Notes: a model not told the origin generated them from the sequence alone. 64,000 bases of DNA from Eriocheir sinensis (GCF_024679095.1 NC_066516.1:19300544-19364543), one strand, 5' to 3'. Counted from the stretch's first letter, positions 35,050 to 48,800 are shown. Numbers and translations: made by a program.

Positions 35050-36200
35050 AGGCGGCATAAATAACCCATGAAGCCGGAGGGACGAAGGGAACATTTACGA
35101 AGAGGAACTCGGTACACTAGGAAAAAAATGCTATCAAGATCATGCTGTATAGTTTGTTTCCAACTTACTATTTTCTTCCCGCTAAAGAAACCGGCAATAA
35201 ATTATGTCACGTCAGAAAAGTTTACAAGTGAGGGTACAAAAAGGGTCTGGGTGTGGGGTGGGTGGAGGAGGTTATGCAGGGCTGGTGGTTGGGTGGTGGG
35301 GGGCAGGGAGGCAGCGGCGGGGGAACGGTAGGGAGAGAAAACCGTTTACAGAGTCAGGGAGAAGGAAGAATCAGGCAAGTTTTCCATTAAGCCGCTGGTA
35401 GGGAAAGAGCAGTTCAGGAAAGGTTGAGAGCCTGAAGGAGCGCTGGTGAGGGAGAGAACAGCGTGTTTACAGCCGGGTAGGGAAAGTTACGCCTTCATAC
35501 ACGCTGACAGGAGTTCAGTGTAACAAGATAAGGACGCCAAAGTTACTGCAAATGAAGGCTCGATTGGGGAAGGAACACCACAGCGGAGTCCAAACCTCGA
35601 GAAAGAGACTTGCTCCTCGTCCTTTCTGAGCAAAACGAAGAAAGAGAGAAAGTCGGCGAGGCCCCAGACGGCAGTTTCCGGCAGTAGGAGTGAGCTGTTC
35701 CGGCGGCGGCTCAGACAGAGGCCGGAGAAGGCGAGGCACGTATAAAAAAGAATCCTATAATCCCTGTAGAATGCTGGAGTTTCGTGGGCCAGAATGGTAA
35801 GCATTTATTTTTTCTCTCATTTTTGTGCAGCCATATAGCGACGGTTGTTTTTTGAGGGTACTGGTGTATGGTTGGCCGTATTCCATTGGTGGTGCCGCTG
35901 TCTTGAACGGCGAACAGCATGAAACAGTATAAGGAGGACTGGTGGAGACATGTCGGGGCGAAGGAACGACTGCGAGAGGCTGGAGGCTGAGGATTAACGG
36001 ATCTAAACAGGCTTCATTATCGTGCCGTGCAGTGGGGGGCCGCCGCCGTGATTTGCTTAATAAAACCATCTGGAGTAATGGTCTTTTTTGTTTGTAACCG
36101 GGAGAGGAAATGGTTCGCTGGGCCGCCGAGTCTGTGGGGATGCAAAACAACGCCCGCGGAAACACAATCAACCGTATTATAAGGATAGAAAGAATCAATA
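35050..36200. other. Unassigned unique DNA
   Basis: G-rich at 35240-35330; otherwise mixed. No exon supported. Confidence 0.5.
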
Positions 36201-36209
36201 CGAAGAAAG

Positions 36210-36300
36210 GCAATATATCTATATCTATATCTATCTATCTATATCCATATCTATATTTATATCTATCTATCTATCTATCTATAAGAATATATCTCTAATA
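36210..36300 (+). repeat. (TATC)n tetranucleotide repeat
   Basis: Interleaved ATCTAT units, imperfect. Confidence 0.85.
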
Positions 36301-36535
36301 AGAAAAAAATATAAAAGAATAATAATAAAAGAATAAAAGAAGAATACATGGAAAATAAAGGTATAAAAGAGACATGCGTAAAGAGAGTAGACTAGCAAAA
36401 TAAAGAGATAAAGAAAAGAAATGAAGAAGGGAAACCTCCCCCCCCCCAGAAAAATAGAAACAAAGCAGACAAAACAATTTAGCCGAGTAAGAACATTGTT
36501 ACAACTAAATAAAAGTTAATCAGAAAAGGTAGTAT

Positions 36536-36563
36536 GTGCTGTGCTGTGCTGTGCTGTGCTGTG

Positions 36564-36611
<48 letters not shown>
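36536..36611 (+). repeat. (GTGCT)6 pentanucleotide joined to (GT)23
   Basis: Six TGTGC-type units at 36536-36566 pass directly into a GT run, suggesting that one array grew from the other. Confidence 0.93.
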
Positions 36612-36613
<2 letters not shown>

Positions 36614-36619
36614 ATGCAT

Positions 36620-36930
36620 GCGTGTGGAAAATGGAGAAAAAAAAGAGAAAGTAGGACAATGGGAACGGAGGCAAAGGAGAGGAAAGACAGAGACAAAGGA
36701 AGACAGGAAACAATACAAAGGGTTGATCGAAGGAGAGAAAAAGAAAAAGCAATGAAAACAAAAGAAAACGATAGGGAATGACAAGGATATGAAGGGCGGA
36801 AGAAGAGGGAAAAGAGTCGAAGGAACAGTAAAAGGAAGTATAAATTGGGAGAAAAGAGAAAGGAAAGTAAAGAAGAATCGAAACTTAAAGAAAAGTGAAG
36901 AAATATGAATGAATAATCAGATAAAAAGGT
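36620..36930 (+). repeat. Purine-rich tract
   Basis: The plus strand is mostly A/G, with no defined unit. Confidence 0.6.
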
Positions 36931-36959
36931 CATTAAATATCCACTAATTTGGGTACACC

Positions 36960-37640
36960 TCATTACCGGCTACACTCATTTTCCCTTCTCTCATTCATCT
37001 ACTAATACCTCACTCTCCTCCCTCCTCTACACCCTCCGCATCACCTTCATCTCCCTCCTTTGTATACCCAACTCTTCTTTCCTCCCATACAATGCTTCCC
37101 AATTAGGTTCCCGCCTCTCACAAACTCATCCGATCCCCTTCCAATCCTCCACCGATACTCTTCCTTTCTCGTCCCACCTGAGCGCACCTGCCCCAGAGGT
37201 ATCATTAGGGGCAGGTGCAAGGCCTAAGAAGGGGAGCAAATCAGGTAAAGGGATTCTGAAGGGACGGGGAAAGGTAAGAAGGGGGTGACAAGGAAGCGAG
37301 GGTATTAATAGTATCAGGAACAAGAGGGTGAAAGGGAACAACATTTTAAGCAGAAAGTGAAAAAAAATAATGCGAGAGAAAGATAAATAATGTGAATGCT
37401 GTAAAGACGGTAAAAGAGGGTAAAACTTCGTGGTAAAAATGGAAAAAAAATGAGAGAGAGAAATAATGTGGATGCTGGGGGTAAGTTAAGTGAAAGAGAG
37501 AGGAAAGGGGAGTAGAGTGTTGGAGGAAGGAGTAGGTGGAGGGGATGAGTTGGTGGGTGGAGTGAGAGGGAGGATGTGTAGGATTGGGCGATAAGTGGAC
37601 GGAGAGGGGAAAGGAGAGGAAAGGTAAGTTGGAAGTGGTA
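36960..37640. other. Unassigned low-complexity DNA
   Basis: Pyrimidine-rich to about 37190, then G/A-rich with GTAGGTGGAG words. No gene. Confidence 0.5.
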
Positions 37641-37641
37641 G

Positions 37642-37643
<2 letters not shown>

Positions 37644-37684
<41 letters not shown>
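37644..37684 (+). repeat. (TTTC)10 tetranucleotide repeat
   Basis: Pure CTTT units immediately left of a family S copy. Confidence 0.95.
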
Positions 37685-37685
<1 letters not shown>

Positions 37686-37690
37686 ATCTT

Positions 37691-37785
37691 TCGGCCACTC
37701 TAACTCTTTTTAGGCGCAGTGAGTAGCGGTTTTTTTTCACATTTGTTTCCTTTTTTTATGTCCTTGAACTGACTGGAAAAAAAAG
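37691..37785 (-). repeat. Family S interspersed repeat, copy 7
   Basis: On the minus strand: AGTCAGTTCAAGGACAT, A-rich, AAAACCGCTACTCACTGCGCC, then GAGTGGCCGAAAG. Confidence 0.7.
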
Positions 37786-37789
37786 GTGT

Positions 37790-37990
37790 GTAGGATGTGT
37801 TAGAAGTGGGTGAAGTGGCTTAGGAGACTTTGTATTGAAGGTGGATGAATAGGGTGAGATGTGGAGGAGAGGTGGGTGAGAGGGAAGGTAACACGAGACA
37901 GGGAGAGTTGGTATAGGTCTGTTGGATGGGTGGAGTAGGTTAGGGAAGTTTGTATTGAGGGTGGAAGAGTGGGGTGAGGGGGGGGGGGGC
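37790..37990 (+). repeat. About 120-bp diverged duplication
   Basis: A block TTTGTATTGAAGGTGGA near 37829 recurs as TTTGTATTGAGGGTGGA near 37948 with similar flanks. G-rich. Confidence 0.65.
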
Positions 37991-38119
37991 GGGTGATAGG
38001 CGGATGAAGGGGGAGAGGGGAGAGTGTTATGTGAGAGCAAGTTGGTCAGTTCTTGTTGCCCTCTGCCACCCTGCCAATAACGACAGTAAAGATGAGAGGG
38101 CAGCGGCGCTAACCTCCCG

Positions 38120-38120
<1 letters not shown>

Positions 38121-38155
<35 letters not shown>
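38121..38155 (+). repeat. (GT)17 microsatellite
   Basis: Pure TG run. Confidence 0.95.
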
Positions 38156-38157
<2 letters not shown>

Positions 38158-38365
38158 ATAGTGACGGAGACCTATAGTGTATGTGACAACGTTGAGTGTC
38201 ACGTGAATGTAAGTATAAACAAGAGGAGGCATGATATTTTAAACACCGACTCTATGTTTCTTTTGTGTGTGTTTTTGTGTGTCTCGTATCTATCTCTATC
38301 TTTATCTGCCTGTATATATATTCCCGCGATACTTAAAGCAACATCTAAACATCTCATAACCCGGG

Positions 38366-38485
38366 ATTGACCTCTCTTTTGGCCCCTCGCTTTTTTTTTT
38401 TCTTTTGCCGGGGCAGCGTTTAGCGGGCTTTTTTGTTACTGGTTTTTTTTGTCATTGAGCTGCCCCCCTTGCTGTAGGAAAAAAA
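38366..38485 (-). repeat. Family S interspersed repeat, copy 8
   Basis: On the minus strand: CCTACAGCAAGGGGGGCAGC, TCAATGAC, A-rich, AAAGCCCGCTAAACGCTGCC, then GGGGCCAAAAGAGAGGTCAA. Confidence 0.78.
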
Positions 38486-38511
38486 AACACTAACAGTAAC
38501 GAGGAAAAGCG

Positions 38512-38777
<266 letters not shown>

Positions 38778-38814
38778 GTGCTGTGGATGGGCCGGCCTTG
38801 ACATGGTATCCCCC

Positions 38815-40090
38815 TCCTCGTCTTCTTTCTCTTCCTCTTCTTTTGGCTTTTATTCAAGTCTTCCTTCTCTTTGGCTTCCTCTTTCATCGTCCCTGTGGTT
38901 CTGGTTCTTCTCCGCCTTTTCTCGGTCTCCTTCTCTTCCTCCTCCTCCTCCTCCTTCTCCTGGATCTTTTATTGGTTTTGGTGTTCTCTTTCTTCTCCTT
39001 TTCCGCGCCTCCCCCTCCTCCAGCTCCTCTTCCTCACCCTCCTCCTCCTCCTCCTCCTCTTCCTCTTTATTTTTTTCCTCCTCCCCCTCTGGTCCTACTC
39101 CTTCAACTGTTTCAACTTTTCATCTTTATTTTCTATTCCGTCTCTATCCTGTTCCTATTATTTTGTCATCTTGTTCCTATACTCTCTCTTCCTTGTTCGT
39201 TTTATTATTACTCTTCTTCTTATTCATTTATTTTTCACTTATTATCGTCACCGTCGTCTTCTTCGGCGTTGAATTCCTTTATCTCCGTCTCTTTTTGCTT
39301 TTCTTATGCGTTCTGTCGCTTCATATTCTTCCTCGGGCGCCGTGTAATATTCCCTTCTCCTCTCACTCCTTTAGCTCCTCGCCTTCTTTCTTTTCCTCTT
39401 ATCTTGCCTTTCCTTTTTTCTTTCTCTTCTTCATATCGTCTTCGTCTGGCATATTTTTCTCCGTAGACACACTGTTTTAAGTTCACTCTTCTTTTTTCTT
39501 CGACTTAATAATCTTTCTCCATCTATTTGTGTCCCTCCTCTACTTCTCCTCCTCAACACTAATTTTCCTCTTCTTTCCTCCTCCTCCTCATCATCATTTA
39601 TTTTTCTCTCCTCTCCTTCTCATCAGCATACTATATTTATCCTCTTTCCTTTTATCTCGCCTTTCCTTTTTTCTTTCTTTTCTTCATATTGTCTTCGTCT
39701 TTGTCTGGCATATTTTCCTCCGTAGACTCACTATTTTAAGTTCACTCTTCGTTTTTCTTCGACTTAATAATCTTTCTCCATCTATTTGTGTCCCTCCTCT
39801 ACTTCTCCTACTCACTAATTTTTCCCTTCTTTCTTCCTCCTCCTCCTCATCACTTCTTTTTCTCTCCTCTCCTTCTCATCAGCACACTATATTTATCCTC
39901 CTTCTACACTTCTCTTCCTCTCCTTTCCTACGCTTCTTACCCTCTTCCCACCTCACTTTTACCTCCTCTCCTCCTCATCATCACACTATTTTTACCTTCC
40001 TCCCAAACTACTCGTATTTTCACATGCTCTCCTTTTCTTCCTCATCACACTTCTTACTCTTCTCTTCTCTCCTTCTCCCCCTTCTCCTTA
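38815..40090 (+). repeat. Pyrimidine tract with a 259-bp duplication
   Basis: The plus strand is almost all C/T. CCGTAGAC occurs at 39461 and 39720 with long matching flanks (TTTTAAGTTCACTCTTC, CTTCGACTTAATAATC). A third, weaker copy follows. Long Ser/Phe/Leu frames here are not genes. Confidence 0.82.
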
Positions 40091-40730
40091 TCATCATGTT
40101 TGTCTCCTTCTACTCCTCATTACATTATTTTAATCACACCACTTAACTCTCAATATGTATTTCTTTCACTCCTTTTTACAAACACACATAACCTCACCTC
40201 AACGGAACAGTTATTTCCTTCTCTCCTCCTCCTATTACATATTTCTGTCCATCTCTTCTCATTACTACATTATTTTAAGCACATCACTTCTTTCTTCTAT
40301 ATCCTTTAACTTTCTCTCTGTATTCCCTTCTCTCCTTCTCCTGATCATCACAAACACAGCACCTTACCCCAACGGAACGGTATTTTTCTTTCTTTCCTCG
40401 TCATATTACTCATTTTTGTCCTTTTCTCCTCATTATCACATTATTTTAGACACATCACTCTTATCCTCGATTTAGCCTTTGACTTTCTATCTTTATTTCC
40501 TTATATCCTTCTGATCACCACAAACACAGCACCTTACCCCAACGGAACGGTATTTTTTTTTCTCTCCTCGTCATATTACTCAATTTTCTCCACCTCTCTT
40601 TCTCATTATCACGTTATTTTAGACTCCACTCTTTTCCTTGATATAACCTTTAACTTTCTACATGTATTCTCTTCTCTCCTGGTCACCACAAACACACAAC
40701 ACCTCACCACAGCGGAACATGCTCCCCTTC
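40090..40730 (+). repeat. 170-bp tandem satellite, about 4 copies
   Basis: AACGGAACRG-type words start at 40201, 40371, 40541 and 40711, spaced exactly 170 bp. Each is preceded by CACAAACACAGCACCTYACC-like sequence and followed by CTCCTCGTCATATTACTC-like sequence. Identical spacing over four units argues for recent amplification. Confidence 0.9.
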
Positions 40731-41179
40731 ACACCCAAAGCATCACTGGCCAGGAGCAACTGCATGACGTCAGGAGGGAACACCGGCGACCTTGAGGGAA
40801 CGAGGAGGTGGGTGCAGCCGGTGTGCAATTGGAGTGGCAGGGACGGTGGTGACACGGGCGGGCACCCTCATAACAGTAATAAGGCCACAATCACTACTGA
40901 CGCACGCACGCACACTCTCTCAGTCACTGCCTTTATGCTTGTGTCAGCCAGCCGGCCAGCCAGTCAATCAGTTAGTCTGTCCCCCATGCCTATCCCTGAC
41001 CTCTCTCCCTCCTTCTCTCCCCCCGATGCCCTGACCTTCACCCATCATCCTACTCTTGATCATTCTCTCTACTCAACAGTGTAAAAGCAAAAGAGGATTG
41101 TAAGGGCTTGGGGGATGACGAATGATTACCAGAAAACAACAAAGCTCAGTTAGTATGCTCCATATATGAGGTTTTTGGT

Positions 41180-41402
41180 CCATATTACAACATATTTCGG
41201 CAACCATGTACACACATTCAACAAGGCTTTCGTAGGAGTTGTGTTCCTTTCCGTGGGTAGTTGTATGACCCTGGTGGTACAGTTTAAGAAAGCTTCTGCA
41301 GAGTGGACGGTAAAACAAATACCCATGACAAACCGGTTAATATCCCTTACGGCCTTTGAAAATCGTTAACGTAAGAGGCGGAAGTGTCTGAGAATACCGA
41401 CC
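41180..41402 (-). repeat. Foldback family F, single arm
   Basis: Contains ACAAGGCTTTCGTAGGAGTTG and ends with GAATACCGACC, matching the right arm of the element at 59554-59999. The left arm is missing. Confidence 0.75.
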
Positions 41403-41442
41403 TATAAATAGTGTCTTTGTTATTCGGGTGATTAAGACTGAA

Positions 41443-41445
41443 GTG

Positions 41446-41538
<93 letters not shown>
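41443..41538 (+). repeat. (GT)48 microsatellite
   Basis: GT run with one GCGT interruption near the left end. Confidence 0.96.
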
Positions 41539-41541
<3 letters not shown>

Positions 41542-41707
41542 GTCTGGCGGAGAGCTGACTAGGCTGGTGAGGTTGTGCTGAGCGGCCGCTGTTTGGTTGT
41601 GTTGTGTTATTGTGTTCCGTGCGAGTGATGGAAGTGATGTCTGAAGGTTTATTTATAGCTTCATGCACACAAAGGAAAAGAAGTAAAAATATATCAGAAG
41701 GAGAAGC

Positions 41708-41898
41708 AGAAGAAGAAGAAGAAGAAGAAGAAGAAGAAGAAGAAGAAGAAGAAGAAGAAGAAGAAGAAGAAGAAGAAGAAGAAGAAGAAGAAGAAGAAGA
41801 AGAAGAAGAAGAAGAAAAAGAAAAAGAAAAAGAAGAAGAAGAGGAAAAAGAAAAAGAAAAAGAAAAAGAACAAGAAAAAGAAGAAGAAGAAGAAGAAA
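41708..41898 (+). repeat. (GAA)n with a decayed GAAAAA tail
   Basis: Pure GAA triplets to about 41815, then GAAAAA/GAAGAA mixture. It gives spurious poly-Glu and poly-Phe frames. Confidence 0.95.
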
Positions 41899-41939
41899 AG
41901 AGCAACAACAACAACAACACTTAAAACAAAAAGAAGGTA

Positions 41940-42780
41940 TAAAGAAAAATATATGAAAGAAAGAAAAAAGAAAAATACTAAGAATGGCAAAAACAATAAA
42001 GAACGAAAAAAAAAAATAGGACGCGCTGAAAGCAACAGCAACAACAGATATAATGAAGAAAAAAATAAAAAAAATAAAAGGAAGAAGAAAAGAATAATTA
42101 CCTGCCCCCTAAAATAGACTACACCTGGAAAACCTTGATGAGCGACGCGCAATATTTTCCTCACGGACATAAATTTTTGCCTGTTCGAGTCGCTTTCCCA
42201 CGCAATTCATGAGAGTGTGAAATTAGCAGCAGATATTTCAGCGATTTGTATTCACTTTACTAAACTATAACACGACTACAACAACTACAACACTGTCACG
42301 AGAGGAGCTGGCAATCAACATTAATTATCCCTGCAACACATTATCACATTTAGTATTATTATTATTCCTAAAAACACTAACTAAATCATTGCGTGAGAAG
42401 GTGGCAGAAGCAGGGATCAGTGAACACCATTGTAACAAGTATACGATTTTATCACCTTTTTTTTTGTTTCAATTGTAAATTCTAGTCTTTTAATTCTGTG
42501 TTCAATCAATTTCATTTCTATTACTCTTCTGCTCCTCTATCGTGCTTATGGGTGTTTAAAGGGTAGCTACGTGTGTCCATCATCCTGTTTGGGAGCTAGA
42601 GGAGTTCATGTAATGATAATAATAGAAAAAAAAATAGAGGAGGCAGGTATCCACATTGATCCACCTGTGTTACCTATTTGAGTATCACAAACATCAACAA
42701 CAACATTACGTGCGAAGGGTACCGGAGCAGGGATCAGTGAAGGCCATTGTAGTAAGCTATTATAAAGCCTCTTAATAATG
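41940..42780. other. Unassigned AT-rich DNA
   Basis: A-rich to 42090, then mixed. A weak duplication (GGCAGGTAT / GCAGGGATCAGTGAA words) joins about 42400-42440 and 42715-42745. No gene. Confidence 0.5.
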
Positions 42781-42783
42781 CAA

Positions 42784-42785
<2 letters not shown>

Positions 42786-42873
<88 letters not shown>
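42786..42873. repeat. (AAT)29 trinucleotide repeat
   Basis: Pure ATA/TAA run of 88 bp. Confidence 0.97.
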
Positions 42874-42875
<2 letters not shown>

Positions 42876-42968
42876 GTAATAATCTATAATAAGTCAGAGT
42901 CATCAGCTTAGGTGGGGTATTGTCATTATTAAACTGTAGTGATGATGATTTAATCCTGTGTTTGCTCG

Positions 42969-42994
42969 TGTGTGTGTGTGTGTGTGTGTGTGTA
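42969..42994 (+). repeat. (GT)13 microsatellite
   Basis: Pure GT run. Confidence 0.93.
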
Positions 42995-43299
42995 CAAATA
43001 TAGTAAACAAGCACATCAATTGCCAATCTGTAGCACGCAAGCGAAAACAGGATACTACGGATTTATTAGATTATCATTACACAACATCAGCTCTTAACTA
43101 ATAATCCACAAATACATTACTAAATAGCTTTAAACAGTCAACGAGTATCTGGTACCATCCCTTAACACATGTATTTCCTTCAACAATCCAACAATTATGA
43201 TTTATTTACGAGAGTTTGGGTTGACTGCAGACAATAAGCGGGTAACCACGCTGCTAGGAAACGTGCCTGAACCCTAGTAAGCAGAGACCTGAGGAAGAT

Positions 43300-43604
<305 letters not shown>

Positions 43605-43742
43605 GTGCATGGAGGTACAGTGTCATGGTGAGTGAATGAGTTAAGCGGCGCGCGAGTGAGTGAGTGATGGCTGAAACATAGGGAAGGAAAGAGGAAGAGG
43701 AGGGGAGCAGGAAGTGAAGGGAATGGATGGAAGGAAAAAAGA

Positions 43743-43919
43743 CAAACAACGTAAAGGAAGAGAAAACAAGTCACGATGATGGTTGGGGAGTGAGTGAGTG
43801 AGTGAGTAAGCGAGAGAGAGAGTGGAAAGAAAATATATTGGCTAGCCCGTGAGAGAGAGAAATGGAGGGAAGGAGGGAGGGAGAGATAAAAAAAAAATAT
43901 GGAGTAGGAGACAGGGAAG

Positions 43920-43993
<74 letters not shown>
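43743..43993 (+). repeat. Dispersed repeat D ending in (GT)36, copy 1
   Basis: About 175 bp beginning AACAACGTAAAGGAAGAG and including a GTGAGTGAGTGAG run and GGAAAGAAAATATATTGGCT, ending in a pure GT array (43921-43993). A copy lies at 46881-47114. Confidence 0.87.
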
Positions 43994-43996
<3 letters not shown>

Positions 43997-44111
43997 GACG
44001 ATGGAGGGAACAAAAATAACCCAACGAACAGGATTCCCTTCGCTTGATCAATATGTTGTTTGAGGGACAAGTGGACCGAATAGGGACGACCAGGAAAAGA
44101 GAGAGAAAACA

Positions 44112-44270
<159 letters not shown>

Positions 44271-44351
44271 ACAACAGATGGAGAGGATGCAAGGTACGCC
44301 ATGAGAAGAGAGAGTAAACAGGGAGAAATGAGGATGTGGTCCCACCGGATA

Positions 44352-45079
<728 letters not shown>

Positions 45080-45279
45080 CCCCCAAACAACACACAACCA
45101 GGGAACACGAGAGGCGGCGGAGGTCAGTCACCCAACACATCACCGAGGATCGACCACTCCCTACAAGCAAGGGGATAGAGAAACAAAAAGGGTCCAAGTC
45201 CTGCCGAGGTCGTAAGGTCTATACCCACGAAGATCTATAAACATTTAAGAACAACGTATCGAAGGCAAGTGACAGGAGT

Positions 45280-45670
45280 CGTGGGCGGAGGGAGAGAAGG
45301 AGGAGGAGGAGAAGGAGAGGAGGAGGATGCAAGAGGAAGAGAGGGAGGGAAGGTCGATAACTTGCATTATTTAGGTTGGGACGAGACCTGTGTTGAACGG
45401 CTCTGGGTGAGGGTATGGAGGGTGTTATTTTGCTGCTGAGGGGCATAGGGAAGGAAAGGAAGGGAAGGGAAAGGATGGGAACGGAAGGGAAGAGAAGGAA
45501 CGGAAAGGAATGGGAATGGTGTCAGTGTGCGTAAAGACAATGGAATGGAAGTAGTCATGGGAAGGGAAGGGAAGGGATGGAAAGGGAGTGAAGAAAAGGT
45601 GAAAGTAGGAAAGTGAAGGTATAAAATGGGAAAGATAAAAGAGAAGAGATAAAAAAGTAAAACAAATGGT
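45280..45670 (+). repeat. GGA and GGAAGG purine tract
   Basis: GGA triplets near 45298-45325, then GGAAAGGAAGG pentamer-like words over 45440-45590. Confidence 0.8.
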
Positions 45671-45675
45671 ATGAT

Positions 45676-46114
<439 letters not shown>

Positions 46115-46149
46115 ACAATACACCACTGAGAAACACCCTGCAGCATAAA

Positions 46150-46870
46150 CTTTTCAACCTTACCTCGCTTCCACCCTCATACCACCACCACCACCACCAT
46201 ACAGCCTTTCCTCTCTTCCACCCACCTCCTATCCCCCCCTCCCCCCCCGAACCACTGCCTACACGTGGAAACTCTTGAGAAAAAACAACAACGTAGCAAT
46301 AACAAACACGAGAAGAAGAAGGAGGAAGAGGAGGAGGGAGGAGGAGGAGGAGGAGGAGGAGAGAGCTACGCCTCGGAGACGGGACGGAATTAGAGGCAAC
46401 ACGGGAACAGAGAGGGGTGGAGGAGGAGGAGTAGGGAGTGGAGGAGAAGCTGGGAAGGAAGTGGAAGGGGGACTGTCCGCCTCCCTGCATGTTGTATAGT
46501 GTGTGGGCGGTGAGTGGAAGGACGGGTGGAAGGGTGGGAGAATGGGAGGACGGAAGTGGGAGGCTGTGGTGCTGTCGTAGTGGTCGGTGTAGTAGACAAC
46601 CAATTATTAAAAGGCCAGAAACCTCAACCGTGTCCTTCATACATTTTTGGTGAGGTTTCAACTTTGCCTCTTGCTGCATAACGGCGGTGAAGTGAGGGAC
46701 GGGGTAGTTAAGATGGGTGGAAGGGCAGTTATGAAAGCGATGGAGATTATGTTGTCGAAGGATTCCATTGAGGCTTTTGTAAATAACACATTCATTTATA
46801 TGCAACAATAAGTCTTTTTTCCATGGTTTTATATTCTCCTAATGAACCATGAACTTATTGTTGTTGCAAG
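46150..46870. other. Low-complexity and unassigned DNA
   Basis: ACC triplets near 46180-46200, GGA near 46317-46362 and GGTGG words to about 46590. Nothing coding. Confidence 0.55.
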
Positions 46871-46880
46871 AAGAAAGATA

Positions 46881-47041
46881 GATAAACAACGTAATGGAAG
46901 AGAAAACAAGTCACGTTGATGGCTAGGGAGTGAGTGAGTGAGTGAGTGAGTGAGAAAGTGAGTGAGTGGAAAGAAAATATATTGGCTAGCAAGTGAGAGA
47001 GAGAAAAAAGATTGATATGGAGTGAGAGATAGAGAAGCAGT

Positions 47042-47104
<63 letters not shown>

Positions 47105-47114
47105 TGTGTGTGTG
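46881..47114 (+). repeat. Dispersed repeat D ending in (GT)n, copy 2
   Basis: Begins AACAACGTAATGGAAGAG with the same internal order as copy 1 at 43743 and also ends in a GT array (47044-47114). Roughly 85% alike by eye. Confidence 0.87.
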
Positions 47115-47119
47115 CTCTC

Positions 47120-47700
47120 ATTTGTGTTACCAAGCGTCTTTAACTGTTCCTCGTTTACTGAAAGAGACGTTCAGTCACACGTCATCACTTTTCATCTAAT
47201 CAGTGTTGTGACGGGAATGGCGGCTGAGTATCCTTCAACAAATGACAGTGAAAATTAGGTCGAAGTGGGTGGAGGTGTCTTGTTCCTGTCGACACACCAC
47301 ACTCCAGAGAAGACAGCGACTCCTCGACTTCGACGTCACGAGCGAGCTGCTGGAGCCGGATTTTGTCCTCAGCGGTGTTTTTTTTCTTGACTTTTTGATA
47401 CCCAAATGGAAACAGGCGAAACCAAGAGACGCAAAACAAACAAAGAAACAGAGAAAGAATAATGTAAAAACAGCTCACTGAACGCTGCTACACAAAGGGA
47501 CGGACGGACGGCGGAAGAGGAGCTTCGATTCAAGATTTAATTTAGGTTCCGAGGGATGACGACCTATGCTTCGCTTTTGATGGAATCCGAGTCGCAATAA
47601 GGAGGCTATACATCAGAGGAGGACCTGATTCCCCTGCGCTGCTTAGTTTGCTCCTTTTTAATTTACTCTGTACGTTATAACTTACTTTTGTTGTTTGATC
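47120..47700. other. Unassigned unique DNA
   Basis: No supported gene or element. Confidence 0.5.
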
Positions 47701-47714
47701 ATTATATCTTGTGT

Positions 47715-48060
47715 TTGTTGAGGTGTAAAGAGCATAGCGTTTGATTGCTGTTGATTCGATGATTTATATGGTAGATGACATGTAGAGGGAGGGCCAGGGT
47801 TTAAGTCCCGCCCGCCGCAACGAGCTGACAATTTTCGGTCATCGCCGAGTGGCCTAAAACCACCCACATGCTGTCCTGCTGACCACCTATCAACCTGGAC
47901 TCAGCGAAATCCTCTACAGAAGATAAAGTGTAGTTCTGGGAGACAGCATGAGCCATACAAGAATGGCACCACAATAAAAAAAAAACTTGTCCGCGCCACT
48001 AACGATCTCGGACCGACCAACAAGCCCCATCTTGAGAGCCAATCGGTGTCATAGGCTGAA

Positions 48061-48092
<32 letters not shown>
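47715..48092 (+). mobile_element. tRNA-derived SINE with poly(A) tail
   Basis: A tRNA-like head has a degenerate box A (AGAGCATAGCG at about 47730) and a clear box B-like GGTTTAAGTCC (47798-47808). A unique body follows (GAGCTGACAATTTTCGGTCA, GAGTGGCCTAAAACCACCCA, ATGCTGTCCTGCTGACCACC), then A29 at 48064-48092. SINEs of this type are copied in trans by a LINE. I know similar bodies from decapod genomes but cannot name the family. The left border is uncertain. Confidence 0.75.
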
Positions 48093-48095
<3 letters not shown>

Positions 48096-48264
48096 TAAAA
48101 TCGTGATCCTCAACACTCTCAGTCCTTAAATGCCCAATGCCACAACTTTTTAGGTAACTGCTTATTGTACATTGATTTTTAGTCTTATAGTATAAATAAC
48201 ATTCTACAGTCTCCCCCGTGTTAATACTGCAATAGTGGCTGGATGCTCTATTATGTTCATCTAC

Positions 48265-48284
48265 AAAAAAAAAAAAAAAAAAAA
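48265..48284 (+). repeat. A20 run, possible second retroelement tail
   Basis: A pure A run about 170 bp after the SINE tail. The sequence before it has no recognised SINE head. Confidence 0.6.
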
Positions 48285-48476
48285 GTCGTCACAGGCGGAC
48301 TAGGCACGTGAGCGAGGCGTGGCAGTGTACGTGAGTGAAGGCAAAAGATGTCGGGGGGAATAGAAGTGCATGCATGGTGATGGAGGAAACTAACTGCGGT
48401 GATGAAGTGGAAGGCAGCCGGGTTAGGGAGAAGTTAGATGAGAGGATAGCTAAGGTGATGGTGTTGAAAATACGGA

Positions 48477-48800
48477 TGTGTGTGAGGCGTGGGCGAGGGA
48501 GTGCCACAGAGGGAGGGAGGAGGAATGTCACACAGGCACACTGCAATTAAGCCAAACTTCTTCCCGTGTTGCTGCTCCTCACCTACCTCCGAGACCCGGG
48601 TTAATTTGCTTTCGGTGTGAATAATCTTGGGAGTTAGTGTGAGAGGCGTGTGCGTCGGAGAGTCAGGGGAGGAGGAAAAGACGAGGAATTGGACACAGGC
48701 ACAGTGGAAGCCAAATCTTTCTCCGTGTTGCTGCTCTTCACATATCACCGGGACTCAAGTTAATGTCCTTTCGATGTGAACAATCTTGGGAGTCTTCTAT
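48477..48800 (+). repeat. 163-bp tandem duplication
   Basis: CACAGGCACA occurs at 48531 and 48694, followed in both by CCGTGTTGCTGCTC, a CAC..AYC block, GTTAAT and GTGTGAATAATCTTGGGAGT-like sequence. Confidence 0.85.

Noticed and set aside
34603..35064. Overlapping His/Thr/Pro-rich frames at 34.6-35.06 kb
   Set aside because: Continuation of the CA-rich 127-bp repeat. Three frames are open at once.
38783..40475. Multiple 100-230-residue plus-strand frames resembling membrane proteins
   Set aside because: Apparent hydrophobicity comes from C/T-rich codons (Leu, Phe, Ser). The tract contains 259-bp and 170-bp duplications, and frames shift between copies.
47798..47808. tRNA gene suggested by a box B-like sequence
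   Set aside because: No foldable acceptor or anticodon arms are visible around it, and it continues into a SINE body with a poly(A) tail.
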